This document shows, piece after piece, positions 51,952 through 60,332 of a stretch of 64,000 nucleotides of DNA. The notes under the pieces were generated by a model. That model ran no database searches and was not told the origin of the DNA. It worked only from the letters and a program-made list of their open reading frames with translations. Within the stretch, counting starts at the first letter, position 1. The number at the start of each line of letters is the position of its first letter. Both the position numbers and the translations under genes were made by a program. The stretch is from NCBI RefSeq assembly GCF_030246925.1, contig NZ_CP126740.1, positions 1,612,001-1,676,000 of the forward strand, written 5' to 3'. This DNA comes from Microbacterium sp. zg-Y625 (lineage in GTDB: Bacteria; Actinomycetota; Actinomycetes; Actinomycetales; Microbacteriaceae).

Positions 51952-53619
51952 ATGACCACCGCCACCATCAGGGCCGACGTGCTCATCATCGGGTGGGGCC
52001 TGTCGGGCCTCGTCGCGGCCGGTGAGGCCGTCGCCGCCGGCAAGCATGTGGTGATCGTCGACCAGGAGCCGCGCACCAACCTCGGCGGACAGGCGTGGTG
52101 GTCCTTCGGCGGGCTGTTCTTCATCGACTCGCCCGAGCAGCGCCGCCTCGGCATCCGGGATTCCTTCGACCTCGCCAGGCAGGACTGGCTCGGCACCGCC
52201 GGTTTCGACCGCGAGGACGACGATGTGTGGGCGCGCCGTTGGGCTGAGGCCTACCTGCACTTCGCGCACCACGAGAAGCGCGCCTGGCTGCAGCAGAAGG
52301 GGCTGGGGTTCTTTCCCATCGTGGGATGGGCGGAACGCGGCGGCTACACCGCGACGGGACCCGGAAACTCCGTGCCACGGTTCCACATCACGTGGGGCAC
52401 CGGCCCGGGCGTCGTCGCGCCCTTCCAGGCAGCGGTCGAAGAGGCGGAGCGGCAGGGCCGGCTGACCATCATGCCGCGCCATCGGGTCACCGCGCTCACC
52501 GTCGTCGACGGGGCGGTCACCGGTGCCACCGGCGACCTGCTCGCACCGTCCGGCGCCGCGCGGGGCACGGCCACCTCACGAGAGGTCGTGGGGGCGTTCG
52601 AGGTGACAGCGGGGGCGACCGTCGTCACCTCCGGCGGCATCGGCGGAAACCACGATATGGTCCGCCGGCGCTGGCCGGAACGGCTCGGCACCCCGCCCGT
52701 GTCGATGGTGTCGGGGGTGCCCGCCTACGTCGACGGTCACATGCTGTCGGTGGCGGAACAGGCAGGAGCGCGCGAGGTCAACGGCGACCGCATGTGGCAC
52801 TACGTCGAAGGCATCCAGAACTTCCAGCCGGTCTGGCCGCAGCACGGCATCCGCATCCTCCCCGGCCCGTCGTCGATCTGGCTCGACGCGACGGGCCACC
52901 GCCTGCCGGTCCCGCTGTTCCCCGGCTTCGACACCCTGGGCACCCTCGCCCACCTCCGACGCACCGGTCACGACCACTCCTGGTTCGTGCTGTCGTACAA
53001 GATCATCGAGAAGGAGTTCACGCTCTCGGGAAGCGAGCAGAACCCCGATCTGACCGGCAAGGACGTGCGGCTGCTCATCTCGTCCCGACTGGCGAAGGGT
53101 GCCGCCGAACCCGTGCAGGCCTTTCTCGACCGTGGGGCGGACTTCGTCGTGCGCGACACCCTCGATGAGCTCATCGCGGGGATGCGGGACCTGCCCGGCG
53201 GCGACGCCCTGGATGCCGCGCGGGTGCGCACCGAGGTGGAGGCGCGCGATCGCGAGATCGAGAACGCCTTCACCAAGGATGCGCAGATCGCGATGATGCG
53301 CTCCGCGCGCGCCTTCCGCGGTGACCGGCTCGTGCGCACCGCCACACCGCACCGCATCCTCGACCGCTCCGCCGGTCCGCTCATCGCGGTGAAGCTCCAT
53401 GTGCTCACCCGCAAGTCGCTGGGCGGCATCCAGACCGATCTGCAATCCCGGGCGCTCGGCGCCGACGGGCAGGTCGTGCCCGGGCTGTATGCGGCGGGCG
53501 AGGCGAGCGGCTTCGGCGGCGGCGGCATGCACGGCTACCGGGCGCTCGAGGGCACCTTTCTCGGCGGGTGCCTGTTCTCCGGTCGGGTCGCGGGACGTGC
53601 GGCAGCGGCGGCCGTCTGA
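51952..53619 (+). CDS. FAD-binding dehydrogenase (FAD-dependent oxidoreductase 2 family)
   Basis: 555 residues. N-terminal Rossmann dinucleotide motif ADVLIIGWGLSGLVAAGEA (8-26) and the C-terminal FAD segment GLYAAGEASGFGGGGMHGYR, ending in LEGTFLGGCLFSGRVAGR. This is the fumarate reductase/3-ketosteroid dehydrogenase superfamily; related proteins annotated as FAD-binding dehydrogenases have unknown substrates. GAAGGAG lies 8 bases before the ATG. It is 54 bases downstream of glbO on the same strand, so may be cotranscribed with mscS-glbO. Confidence 0.88.
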   Translation: MTTATIRADVLIIGWGLSGLVAAGEAVAAGKHVVIVDQEPRTNLGGQAWWSFGGLFFIDSPEQRRLGIRDSFDLARQDWLGTAGFDREDDDVWARRWAEAYLHFAHHEKRAWLQQKGLGFFPIVGWAERGGYTATGPGNSVPRFHITWGTGPGVVAPFQAAVEEAERQGRLTIMPRHRVTALTVVDGAVTGATGDLLAPSGAARGTATSREVVGAFEVTAGATVVTSGGIGGNHDMVRRRWPERLGTPPVSMVSGVPAYVDGHMLSVAEQAGAREVNGDRMWHYVEGIQNFQPVWPQHGIRILPGPSSIWLDATGHRLPVPLFPGFDTLGTLAHLRRTGHDHSWFVLSYKIIEKEFTLSGSEQNPDLTGKDVRLLISSRLAKGAAEPVQAFLDRGADFVVRDTLDELIAGMRDLPGGDALDAARVRTEVEARDREIENAFTKDAQIAMMRSARAFRGDRLVRTATPHRILDRSAGPLIAVKLHVLTRKSLGGIQTDLQSRALGADGQVVPGLYAAGEASGFGGGGMHGYRALEGTFLGGCLFSGRVAGRAAAAAV

Positions 53620-53625
53620 CGCGGG

Positions 53626-54297
53626 TCAGGCCGCCGTACCGGTCGCCCGCACGGGCGTGAGTCCCGTCTTCACCGGTCCACGCACGAGCACGTGACCGCG
53701 GCGCAGACTCAGGCGCGTCCACGGCCCCGCGGTGCGCAGCTCGACCGTCTCGGCCCCTCCGATGAACCCCAGTCCGAAGGCGGCGAAGGCGACACCGAGC
53801 GGCAGCCCCGCCAACGCGGCATCCTGCGCCCCCCACACCGACGCGCGCACCGCGCGTACGGCGTCGTCACCGGCGTCGCGAGGCACGGATTCGGCAACGG
53901 CGGCGATGCCCCACTGGGCGCGGGTGGCGATCGTCGCGGCATCCAGCGTCCCTGCGGGTTCCCAGCCGCCGCGGGGTGGGGCGACACCCGCCCAGGGCGC
54001 CGACACCGCGGCGTCGGGGAGCGTGAGCGCGAGGGGATCCTCCGAGACGACGAGCGCCGTGGCATCCACGACGACATCGGTGAGCAGCTCCGGATCGACC
54101 GTCGACGCCCGCAGCCCCAGCACCGTGGGTGTGGAATCGAGCAGTCCGCGCGGGGCCAGTGGCGCGCAGGTCATCACGAGCGTTCCGGATGCCGCCTGCA
54201 GCCGCACCGCGCCGTCGCCCATCCGCGACGCGCGGGACGCGAAAGTCGCCGCGTCTGCTGCGGCACGGTGGTCGGGGAAACGGAGGCGGTGGGGCAT
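53626..54297 (-). CDS. Hypothetical protein
   Basis: 223 residues, no recognised family. The sequence has several hydrophobic beta-like stretches (LLTDVVVDATALVVSEDPLA), a Trp-containing SAPWAGVAPPRGGWEP and a C-terminal Gly-rich part AGLPLGVAFAAFGLGFIGG that could be membrane-associated. It ends RRGHVLVRGPVKTG. Its start is 8 bases after TAGTTT, a -10 box that overlaps the one for the divergent tesB. The shared control region is the only functional hint. Confidence 0.75.
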   Translation of the reverse strand: MPHRLRFPDHRAAADAATFASRASRMGDGAVRLQAASGTLVMTCAPLAPRGLLDSTPTVLGLRASTVDPELLTDVVVDATALVVSEDPLALTLPDAAVSAPWAGVAPPRGGWEPAGTLDAATIATRAQWGIAAVAESVPRDAGDDAVRAVRASVWGAQDAALAGLPLGVAFAAFGLGFIGGAETVELRTAGPWTRLSLRRGHVLVRGPVKTGLTPVRATGTAA

Positions 54298-54303
54298 CCG
54301 CCT

Positions 54304-54310
54304 TAAACTA
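54304..54310. promoter_or_regulatory. Overlapping divergent -10 boxes
   Basis: TAAACTA reads as TAAACT on the plus strand (54304-54309, for tesB) and TAGTTT on the minus strand (54310-54305, for the 223-residue protein). The two start codons lie 51 bases apart. Confidence 0.45.
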
Positions 54311-54348
54311 TCAAGTGGCGCCGTGCGCGCCGCGCAGACAGGAGTCCC

Positions 54349-55230
54349 GTGCCCGATACGCCCACCGATCCCGTCGCCACCATGCTCTCGGTCATCGACC
54401 TGGCGGCGTCTGCCGCCCGCACCACCGAGGACATCTTCACGGGTGCCTCGCATGCGATGCCCAACGGTCGCGTGTTCGGAGGGCAGGTGCTGGCGCAGGC
54501 GATCACCGCCGCCGCGCGGACGCTCCCGCCCGAGCGCGTGCCGCACTCGATGCACGGCTACTTCCTGCGCCCGGGTGATGTCACCAAGGGGATCACGCTG
54601 TCGGTCGACCGCATCCACGACGGCCGTTCCTTCTCGACACGCCGCACGCAGGCCTACCAGGAGGGCGTGCCGATCTTCTCGATGATCGCGTCGTTCGAGG
54701 ACGAGGATCCCGGGATCGAGCACGGCGCGCCGATGCCGTCGGACGTTCCCGCGCCCGAGGACCTGGCCGGCACGGAGGCACTCGACCCGTCCCGGCATCC
54801 CCTGTCCCTACGGGTGCTCGAAGGCGGTCCGATCGAGCGGCGCTACGTCGCCTCCCCCATCTACGACACCGTCGACGGCGATCGCACGCCGCACCAGGGC
54901 GTGTGGATGCGCACGCGCTCTCCCCTGCCCGACGACCCGGCGATCCACCGCGCGGTGCTGGCGTATATGAGTGACCTGACCATCCAGGAGCCCGTGCTGC
55001 GCGCCCACGGGCTGCCGTGGTCGACGCCGGGGCTCAAGGTCGCGAGCCTCGATCACGCGATGTGGTGGCACCGGTTCGGGCGGGTCGACGAGTGGGTGCT
55101 CTACACGCAGGAGTCGCCGAGCGCGCGCGGCGGCCGCGGACTCGCCACGGGGCGCATCCACAGCCGTGACGGTCGGCTGCTGGCCACCGTCGCCCAGGAG
55201 ATCATGATCCGGGTCCCGGGCGACAGCTGA
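54349..55230 (+). CDS. tesB: Acyl-CoA thioesterase II
   Basis: 293 residues with two hot-dog domains. HAMPNGRVFGGQVLAQAITAA and HSMHGYFLRPGD mark the first, and LAYMSDLTIQEP with LDHAMWWHRFGRVDEWVLY the second; the Asp, Thr/Ser and Gln catalytic positions of TesB are in place. Hydrolyses medium to long acyl-CoAs. The GTG at 54349 has AGGAG 5 bases upstream. A second, smaller thioesterase follows on the other strand. Confidence 0.94.
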   Translation: MPDTPTDPVATMLSVIDLAASAARTTEDIFTGASHAMPNGRVFGGQVLAQAITAAARTLPPERVPHSMHGYFLRPGDVTKGITLSVDRIHDGRSFSTRRTQAYQEGVPIFSMIASFEDEDPGIEHGAPMPSDVPAPEDLAGTEALDPSRHPLSLRVLEGGPIERRYVASPIYDTVDGDRTPHQGVWMRTRSPLPDDPAIHRAVLAYMSDLTIQEPVLRAHGLPWSTPGLKVASLDHAMWWHRFGRVDEWVLYTQESPSARGGRGLATGRIHSRDGRLLATVAQEIMIRVPGDS

Positions 55231-55262
55231 TCCCGAGCCCGACCGGCGGGCGCCGGGTCGCG

Positions 55263-55757
55263 TCAGCGGCGGTGTGCGTAGACGATGGGATCGCCGACGT
55301 ACGGCGCCCACGCCTCGCGCATCTCTGGGGTGAGGCGCACCGGACGGCCGGTCGCGCTGCTCACCATCACCACGATCGCTGTCGAGCGGGCGTAGAGGGT
55401 GTGCGGAGACTCCCCCACAGGGCTGTACACGTCATAGCAGACGTCGATGCTCGACCCGCCGAGGCGCCCGATCCACAGCTGAACGTCGAGGGGCCGCTGC
55501 TGGTACGGCACCGGGGCGAGGTACTCGATCTCCTGGCGCGCGATGAGCGTCATCGTCTCGGCACTGGCGCTCAGGCCGGAATCCAGCACGGCGGTCGGAG
55601 GACCTTCCATGCCGGCGTCCGGCCGCCAGAACGCGCGAAGACGCGCCTCCTCGAGGAGCTTCAGCATCGACGTGTTGTTGACGTGGTTCAGCGCGTCCAG
55701 GTCGCCCCACCGCAGCGGGATGGGCACGTGGATGCGGCGCGGGCCGGGCTCAGTCAC
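55263..55757 (-). CDS. Acyl-CoA thioesterase (4-hydroxybenzoyl-CoA thioesterase type)
   Basis: 164 residues forming a single hot-dog domain. The signature RWGDLDALNHVNN (about 16-28) contains the active-site Asp. The family includes YbgC and FcbC and acts on diverse acyl-CoAs. I place the start at the GTG 55757, which overlaps the end of ettA by 8 bases, implying translational coupling; the longer upstream frame is antisense-like noise in ettA. Convergent with tesB. Confidence 0.9.
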   Translation of the reverse strand: MTEPGPRRIHVPIPLRWGDLDALNHVNNTSMLKLLEEARLRAFWRPDAGMEGPPTAVLDSGLSASAETMTLIARQEIEYLAPVPYQQRPLDVQLWIGRLGGSSIDVCYDVYSPVGESPHTLYARSTAIVVMVSSATGRPVRLTPEMREAWAPYVGDPIVYAHRR

Positions 55758-57429
55758 GCGTGAGCTTGCGGTACGTCGACCGGTGCGGGTTGGCCGCGTC
55801 CGGCCCGAGGCGTTCGATCTTGTTCGCCTCGTACGCCTCGAAGTTGCCCTCGAACCAGTACCACTTGTCCGGGTGCTCCTCGGTGCCCTCGTACGCCAGG
55901 ATGTGCGTGGCGATGCGGTCGAGGAACCACCGGTCGTGCGTGATGACCACGGCGCAGCCGGGGAACTCCAGCAGCGCGTTCTCAAGCGACTGCAGCGTTT
56001 CGACGTCGAGGTCGTTGGTCGGCTCGTCGAGAAGCAGCAGGTTGCCGCCCTCCTTCAGCGTGAGCGCGAGGTTCAGACGGTTGCGCTCACCACCGGAGAG
56101 CACGCCGGCCTTCTTCTGCTGGTCCGGACCCTTGAAGCCGAACTTCGAGACGTAGGCGCGCGAGGGGATCTCGATCTTGCCGACAGTGATGATGTCGAGT
56201 CCGTCCGAGACGACTTCCCACAGCGTCTTGTTCGGGTCGATGTTCGAGCGCGTCTGGTCGACGTAGCTGAGCTTCACGGTCTCGCCGATCTTCAGCTCGC
56301 CACCGTCCAGCGGCTCGAGACCGACGATCGTCTTGAACAGCGTGGTCTTGCCGACTCCGTTCGGGCCGATGACGCCGACGATGCCGTTGGGCGGCAGGCT
56401 GAAGCTCAGGTTGTCGATGAGCGTGCGGCCGTCGAAGCCCTTCTTGAGCTTCTTGGCCTCGATGACGATGCTGCCCAGGCGCGGCCCCGGCGGAATCTGG
56501 ATCTCCTCGAAGTCGAGCTTGCGCGTGCGGTCGGCTTCTGCCGCCATCTCCTCGTATCGGGCCAGACGCGCCTTCGACTTGGCCTGGCGCCCCTTGGTGT
56601 TGGAGCGCACCCACTCGAGCTCGTCCGCGAGGCGCTTGGCCAGCTTGGCGTCCTTCTTGCCCTGGATGGCGAGACGCTCGCCCTTCTTCTCCAGGTACGT
56701 GGAGTAGTTGCCCTCGTAGCCGATGAGCCGTCCGCGGTCGACCTCGGCGATCCACTCCGCGACGTTGTCAAGGAAGTACCGGTCGTGGGTGATGGCGATG
56801 ACGGCGCCTGTGTACTTCTGCAGGTGCTGCTCGAGCCACAGCACGCTCTCGGCGTCGAGGTGGTTCGTGGGCTCGTCGAGCAGCAGCAGGTCCGGCTTCT
56901 GCAGCAGGAGCTTCGTCAGCGCCACGCGGCGCTTCTCGCCACCGGAGAGGTTGGAAACCGAGGCGTCGCCCGGCGGGGTGCGCAGCGCGTCCATCGCCTG
57001 CTCGAGCTGCGAGTCGAGATCCCAGGCATCCGCCGCGTCGATCTCCTCCTGCAGCGTGCCCATCTCCGCCAGCAGGGCGTCGAAGTCGGCGTCGGGGTCG
57101 GACATGAGGGCCGAGATCTCGTTGAAGCGGTCGACCTTCGCCTTGATGGCGATGCCCTCCTGGATGTTCTCCAGCACCGTCTTGGACTCGTCGAGTTCCG
57201 GCTCCTGCATGAGGATGCCGACACTGAAGCCGGGGCTGAGCTTCGCTTCGCCGTTGGAAGGGGTGTCCATCCCGGCCATGATCTTGAGGATCGTCGACTT
57301 TCCGGCGCCGTTCGGGCCGACCATGCCGATCTTCGCGCCAGGAAGGAACGACATCGTCACGTCATCGAGAATCAGCTTGTCGCCCACGGACTTACGGGCG
57401 CGCACCATCTGGTAGATATATTCGGCCAC
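55750..57429 (-). CDS. ettA: Energy-dependent translational throttle protein EttA (ABC-F)
   Basis: 559 residues, an ABC-F protein with two nucleotide-binding domains and no membrane part. Walker A motifs are GPNGAGKST at 38-46 and GPNGVGKTT near 351; signatures LSGGEKRR and LSGGERNR; the linker between domains is highly charged. EttA binds the ribosomal E site and gates the first elongation step according to ATP/ADP. Start is GTG with GAGGTGG upstream. The sequence AEYIYQMVRARKSVGDKLIL at the N-terminus is typical of EttA rather than of antibiotic-resistance ABC-F proteins. Confidence 0.95.
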   Translation of the reverse strand: MAEYIYQMVRARKSVGDKLILDDVTMSFLPGAKIGMVGPNGAGKSTILKIMAGMDTPSNGEAKLSPGFSVGILMQEPELDESKTVLENIQEGIAIKAKVDRFNEISALMSDPDADFDALLAEMGTLQEEIDAADAWDLDSQLEQAMDALRTPPGDASVSNLSGGEKRRVALTKLLLQKPDLLLLDEPTNHLDAESVLWLEQHLQKYTGAVIAITHDRYFLDNVAEWIAEVDRGRLIGYEGNYSTYLEKKGERLAIQGKKDAKLAKRLADELEWVRSNTKGRQAKSKARLARYEEMAAEADRTRKLDFEEIQIPPGPRLGSIVIEAKKLKKGFDGRTLIDNLSFSLPPNGIVGVIGPNGVGKTTLFKTIVGLEPLDGGELKIGETVKLSYVDQTRSNIDPNKTLWEVVSDGLDIITVGKIEIPSRAYVSKFGFKGPDQQKKAGVLSGGERNRLNLALTLKEGGNLLLLDEPTNDLDVETLQSLENALLEFPGCAVVITHDRWFLDRIATHILAYEGTEEHPDKWYWFEGNFEAYEANKIERLGPDAANPHRSTYRKLTRD

Positions 57430-57559
57430 TTCGGTACCACCTCAGCATCGCAGTCAGATCCGCTCGCGGCACAGCGGCGCGTCGAGGGCGCCGGTGATGC
57501 GAGGGAGAAGTCTCGTCCAGCCTACCAACCACCCCCGGCGGGCCGCGTGCCCGCCGGGA

Positions 57560-58108
57560 TCACCAGTCGATCGGACGGGTCTCGCCCAGCAGGCATCCTC
57601 CGCCCGCGAGGGCCGGTGCGACGGACGTCACGACAGTGCCGGTGACGGGTCCGGCCTGACCCAGCAGGCACTCCTCGCCCCACTGCACCGCGAATTGGAG
57701 TGATTCGGCCGCGTTGCCGATCGTCGAAGTGTCCTCGGTCACCTGCATCGCGGCTTTGTCGAAACCCGCAGCGACAAGGGCATCGATGTAGGCGCGCCCT
57801 TCGGCGCTCTGCGGCGACGCCCACACCGTCTGCGCCACGGCGGTGAAAAGCGGCAGGTTGTCTGCGGCGGAACCGTCGGGAGACAGCGCAGGACCGGCCG
57901 GCTCGGGTTCGGTGGCCGTCGGAGCGCCCGCTGTCGGCGAGGCGGGTGCGGGCTCCGGCTGAGGAGACGGCGCGCACGCGGTCGCGAGAAGAAGGGCGGC
58001 CGCCAGGGCCAGCGCGGCGCGCGCGGCCCGCCGTCCCGACGGGCCGCGGCGCACAGCGGCGGCGACCGTTCCTGGGTCGGGCGCGAAGGCCGCGGGATGA
58101 CGGAGCAC
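57560..58108 (-). CDS. DUF6993-type lipoprotein
   Basis: 182 residues. An Arg-rich n-region, hydrophobic core and LLATAC give a lipoprotein signal peptide with lipidated Cys45; a Pro/Ala/Thr-rich linker follows. The globular part (about 85-182) has AVAQTVWASPQSAEGRAYID, and two cysteines (EECLLGQAG, GGCLLGETR) in repeated CLLG motifs that probably form a disulfide. Layout fits the DUF6993 group, of unknown function. The GTG start lies 7 bases after a TAGACT box. Confidence 0.75.
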   Translation of the reverse strand: MLRHPAAFAPDPGTVAAAVRRGPSGRRAARAALALAAALLLATACAPSPQPEPAPASPTAGAPTATEPEPAGPALSPDGSAADNLPLFTAVAQTVWASPQSAEGRAYIDALVAAGFDKAAMQVTEDTSTIGNAAESLQFAVQWGEECLLGQAGPVTGTVVTSVAPALAGGGCLLGETRPIDW

Positions 58109-58114
58109 GCCGGA

Positions 58115-58120
58115 AGTCTA
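58115..58120 (-). promoter_or_regulatory. Putative -10 box (leaderless) for the DUF6993-type lipoprotein
   Basis: TAGACT on the minus strand ends 7 bases before the GTG at 58108. Confidence 0.45.
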
Positions 58121-58143
58121 GAGCGCCCCGTCTCCCCCGGCCG

Positions 58144-58722
58144 TCAGAACGGTGTCTCCTCCCCGTCTGCGAGCGCCCGCCCGCCCGCGGTCACGAGCGC
58201 GGGCTCCGCTGCCGACCGGGCAACTCCGTGCGCCGGCGCACCCGTGCCGCGGGTGTGCTCATCGAGCTCGTCAGGGCGATCCACTGCAGGCAGTGTCCAT
58301 CCCTCGGCGTCGACGCGCGCAGTCGGGGCAGGTTCCGCCGATGCGCCGCCGCCTGCCTCGGCCGGGCGCGCCGCGCGCGTGAAGGCGGTCGTGCCCCAGC
58401 GCAGGTCGGGTCCGAGCGCGTGCGCGTCGAGATCGGCGGTGACGCCGCTTCGCGTGTCGTTCTCCCAGGTGCGCAGACGCAGCGTGCCCACCACGATGAC
58501 GCGGTCCCCTTTGCGCAGCGATCGCAACGCGTGATCTGCGAGGCTGCGGAAGGCCGAGACGTGATACCAGTTCGTATAGGCGTCGACCCATGTGTTCGAC
58601 TCCTTGTCGAATCGCCGCTGCGTGCTGCCGACGCGGAAGGCGACGACGACGTCGCCGCCGGCCGTGGACCTCCGCTCCGGATCGGCGGCGAGGTTGCCGG
58701 TGACGGTGATCAGTTCGCTCAT
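58144..58722 (-). CDS. ssb: Single-stranded DNA-binding protein (SSB paralogue)
   Basis: 192 residues. The OB fold covers about 1-110 (ITVTGNLAADPERR, NWYHVSAFRSLADHALRSLR, KGDRVIVVGTLRLRTWEND). The tail is long, Ala/Pro-rich and ends EETPF, a reduced form of the acidic tip that recruits repair proteins. It is not next to rpsF/rpsR, where the principal ssb normally sits, so this is probably a second SSB such as those used in recombination or competence. Separate small gene on the minus strand. Confidence 0.88.
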   Translation of the reverse strand: MSELITVTGNLAADPERRSTAGGDVVVAFRVGSTQRRFDKESNTWVDAYTNWYHVSAFRSLADHALRSLRKGDRVIVVGTLRLRTWENDTRSGVTADLDAHALGPDLRWGTTAFTRAARPAEAGGGASAEPAPTARVDAEGWTLPAVDRPDELDEHTRGTGAPAHGVARSAAEPALVTAGGRALADGEETPF

Positions 58723-58955
58723 GGTGTGCCTGTCCTCTCGTGTGGGCGCGGGGTGCTTCCCGCCGCTTCGGCACCCGCGTGCCCGTCGGGTGCCGAAGCC
58801 CTTCCACGATGCCGCCCGGACACCGGGCCGTGTCGGCGCGCAGGCCTCTTCCGGGGACGGATCCGCATACTCCGCGCATGTGGAGGAGACGCCGCTCGGC
58901 AGTACCGCCCCGATGTCGGAGGTCGCACATATGTTCGACACGAAAGGAGGCTGCG

Positions 58956-59204
58956 ATGATCGCAACGATGACGCCCCCCGTTGTGGGCCGTGAGGCGCGG
59001 GCGACCCTGATTCCTGCCGGACCGGAACTGTGGCGCGTTCTCGACACCGGAGGAAGGGTGATCGGGCACGTCCGCCGCGTGGCTGACGGGGCGGACGTGA
59101 GATTCCGGGCGCTGCGCTACCACCCCGCCCGCCGAAGCCTCCTCCCGGTGGGGGACTTCTGGTCTGCAGCCGAGGCCGTGAACTGCCTCACGTACAGTCG
59201 CTGA
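58956..59204 (+). CDS. Small hypothetical protein
   Basis: 82 residues. A beta-rich pattern (ATLIPAGPELWRVLDTGGRVIGHVRRV) followed by FRALRYHPARR and FWSAAEAVNCLTYSR. No family recognised; the layout recalls small actinobacterial proteins paired with DNA-repair or stress genes, but nothing decides it. The ATG follows a near-perfect ribosome binding site, AAAGGAGGCTGCG, which also rules out the longer upstream frame. Confidence 0.75.
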   Translation: MIATMTPPVVGREARATLIPAGPELWRVLDTGGRVIGHVRRVADGADVRFRALRYHPARRSLLPVGDFWSAAEAVNCLTYSR

Positions 59205-59283
59205 CCGCGCCGTGCCCCGTCGTGTCATCCCGAGGGCTGTGACGGGCGCGCGCTGCCCTCCAAGCGTGCGGTTGACTGAACTC

Positions 59284-59901
59284 GTGACACGACGTGTGCT
59301 TCAGCTGTTGGTGGGGCTGCTGCTGTTCGGCGCCGGATGCGCGCTGATGGTCCAGGCGGGCATAGGCCTGGACCCCTGGACCGTGCTCGCGGAGGGGATC
59401 TCCCGACAGACGGGCATCGGCATCGGCTGGGTGACCAATCTGCTGGGCTTCCTGGTGCTGCTGCTGTGGATCCCCCTGCGCCAGCGACCGGGTGTCGGCA
59501 CGGTCGCGAACATCGCGCTGGTCGGCACCGGCATGCAGCTCACCCTCGGCGTCCTGCCGCACCCGAGCGGCTGGGTGTATCAGGCCGCGATGTTCGCTGC
59601 GGGCCTGGTGGCGGTCGGCGTGGCATCCGGGCTCTACATCGGCGCGCGTTTCGGACCCGGCCCGCGTGACGGCCTCATGACCGGCCTGAACGAGCGCCTC
59701 GGCTGGCCGATCTGGGCCTGCCGTCTTGCGGTCGAAGCGACGGTCCTCGCCGCGGGATGGCTGCTCGGCGGTACGGTCGGGATCGGCACCGTGCTCTTCG
59801 CCCTCCTCATCGGGCCGCTCGTGCACACGACGCTGCCGTGGTTCGACACGCGGCGTCGGACGGTCGCGGACGCCGACATCATGCCGCAGCGGGCGGTCTG
59901 A
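59284..59901 (+). CDS. YczE/YitT-like integral membrane protein
   Basis: About 205 residues with five membrane helices. The first helix LQLLVGLLLFGAGCALMVQA is followed by GIGLDPWTVLAEGIS, the family's conserved N-terminal loop, and later ASGLYIGARFGPGPRDGLMTG. The YczE family is uncharacterised apart from a reported link to surfactin production in Bacillus. Start is uncertain: GTG codons at 59212, 59266 and 59284 are all possible and none has a good ribosome binding site; I use 59284 because the hydrophobic core begins right after. Confidence 0.8.
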   Translation: MTRRVLQLLVGLLLFGAGCALMVQAGIGLDPWTVLAEGISRQTGIGIGWVTNLLGFLVLLLWIPLRQRPGVGTVANIALVGTGMQLTLGVLPHPSGWVYQAAMFAAGLVAVGVASGLYIGARFGPGPRDGLMTGLNERLGWPIWACRLAVEATVLAAGWLLGGTVGIGTVLFALLIGPLVHTTLPWFDTRRRTVADADIMPQRAV

Positions 59902-59905
59902 TCCC

Positions 59906-60118
59906 TCAGTGCTCGCGGAACTGCGGCCACTCCGACCCCGGGGTCATCTGGGCGTGCAGCGCGCCCTTCGCGGCCTCCATCGACGGGTACGTCCCGTGCA
60001 CGTCGTCCGCCCCGGCCATGGTGACGACGTACTCCTCTTCGATCTTGCGGATCGTCCCGGCGACCCCACCGCTCCCATAGGCCACCCAGAGTTGCGTCCG
60101 CTTCTCGCCTGCAGTCAT
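59906..60118 (-). CDS. Small hypothetical protein
   Basis: 70 residues. Beta-strand-like segments (TQLWVAYGSGGVAGTIRKIE, EYVVTMAGADDVHGTYPSME) end in a helix AAKGALHAQM. It resembles small DUF-type actinobacterial proteins with a beta-beta-beta-alpha layout. GAAAGGG precedes the ATG. Convergent with the YczE-like gene, 4 bases between stops. No functional assignment. Confidence 0.75.
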   Translation of the reverse strand: MTAGEKRTQLWVAYGSGGVAGTIRKIEEEYVVTMAGADDVHGTYPSMEAAKGALHAQMTPGSEWPQFREH

Positions 60119-60216
60119 CCTCGAACCCTTTCGACACGTGCACGCTACGCCGCAGCGGGACAGCCCGCCACGGACTCCGCCGAACTCCGAGGGTGATCCC
60201 GGTAGCCTGGAGGTGA

Positions 60217-60292
60217 CCCCCCGTAGCTCAGTGGATAGAGCAGGAGCCTTCTAATCTCTTGGTCAGGCGTTCGAGTCGCCTCGGGGGGACCA
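60217..60292 (+). tRNA. tRNA-Arg (anticodon TCT)
   Basis: 76 bases with encoded CCA: acceptor CCCCCCG/CGGGGGG, anticodon loop CTTCTAA giving TCT, T-arm AGGCG/CGCCT with TTCGAGT. The anticodon stem GGAGC/TCTCT has a terminal C-T mismatch next to the loop (positions 31 and 39) and a G-T pair at 27-43, which is weaker than in the other tRNAs here. The tRNA starts with C, also unusual. Confidence 0.9.
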
Positions 60293-60319
60293 AGCGGATG
60301 CCGCGTCTGAGGCCCCACG

Positions 60320-60325
60320 TAGGAT
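60320..60325 (+). promoter_or_regulatory. Putative -10 box (leaderless) for orn
   Basis: TAGGAT ends 8 bases before the ATG at 60333. It overlaps the alternative ATG at 60324, which therefore should not be the start. Confidence 0.5.
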
Positions 60326-60332
60326 GGAGCCC

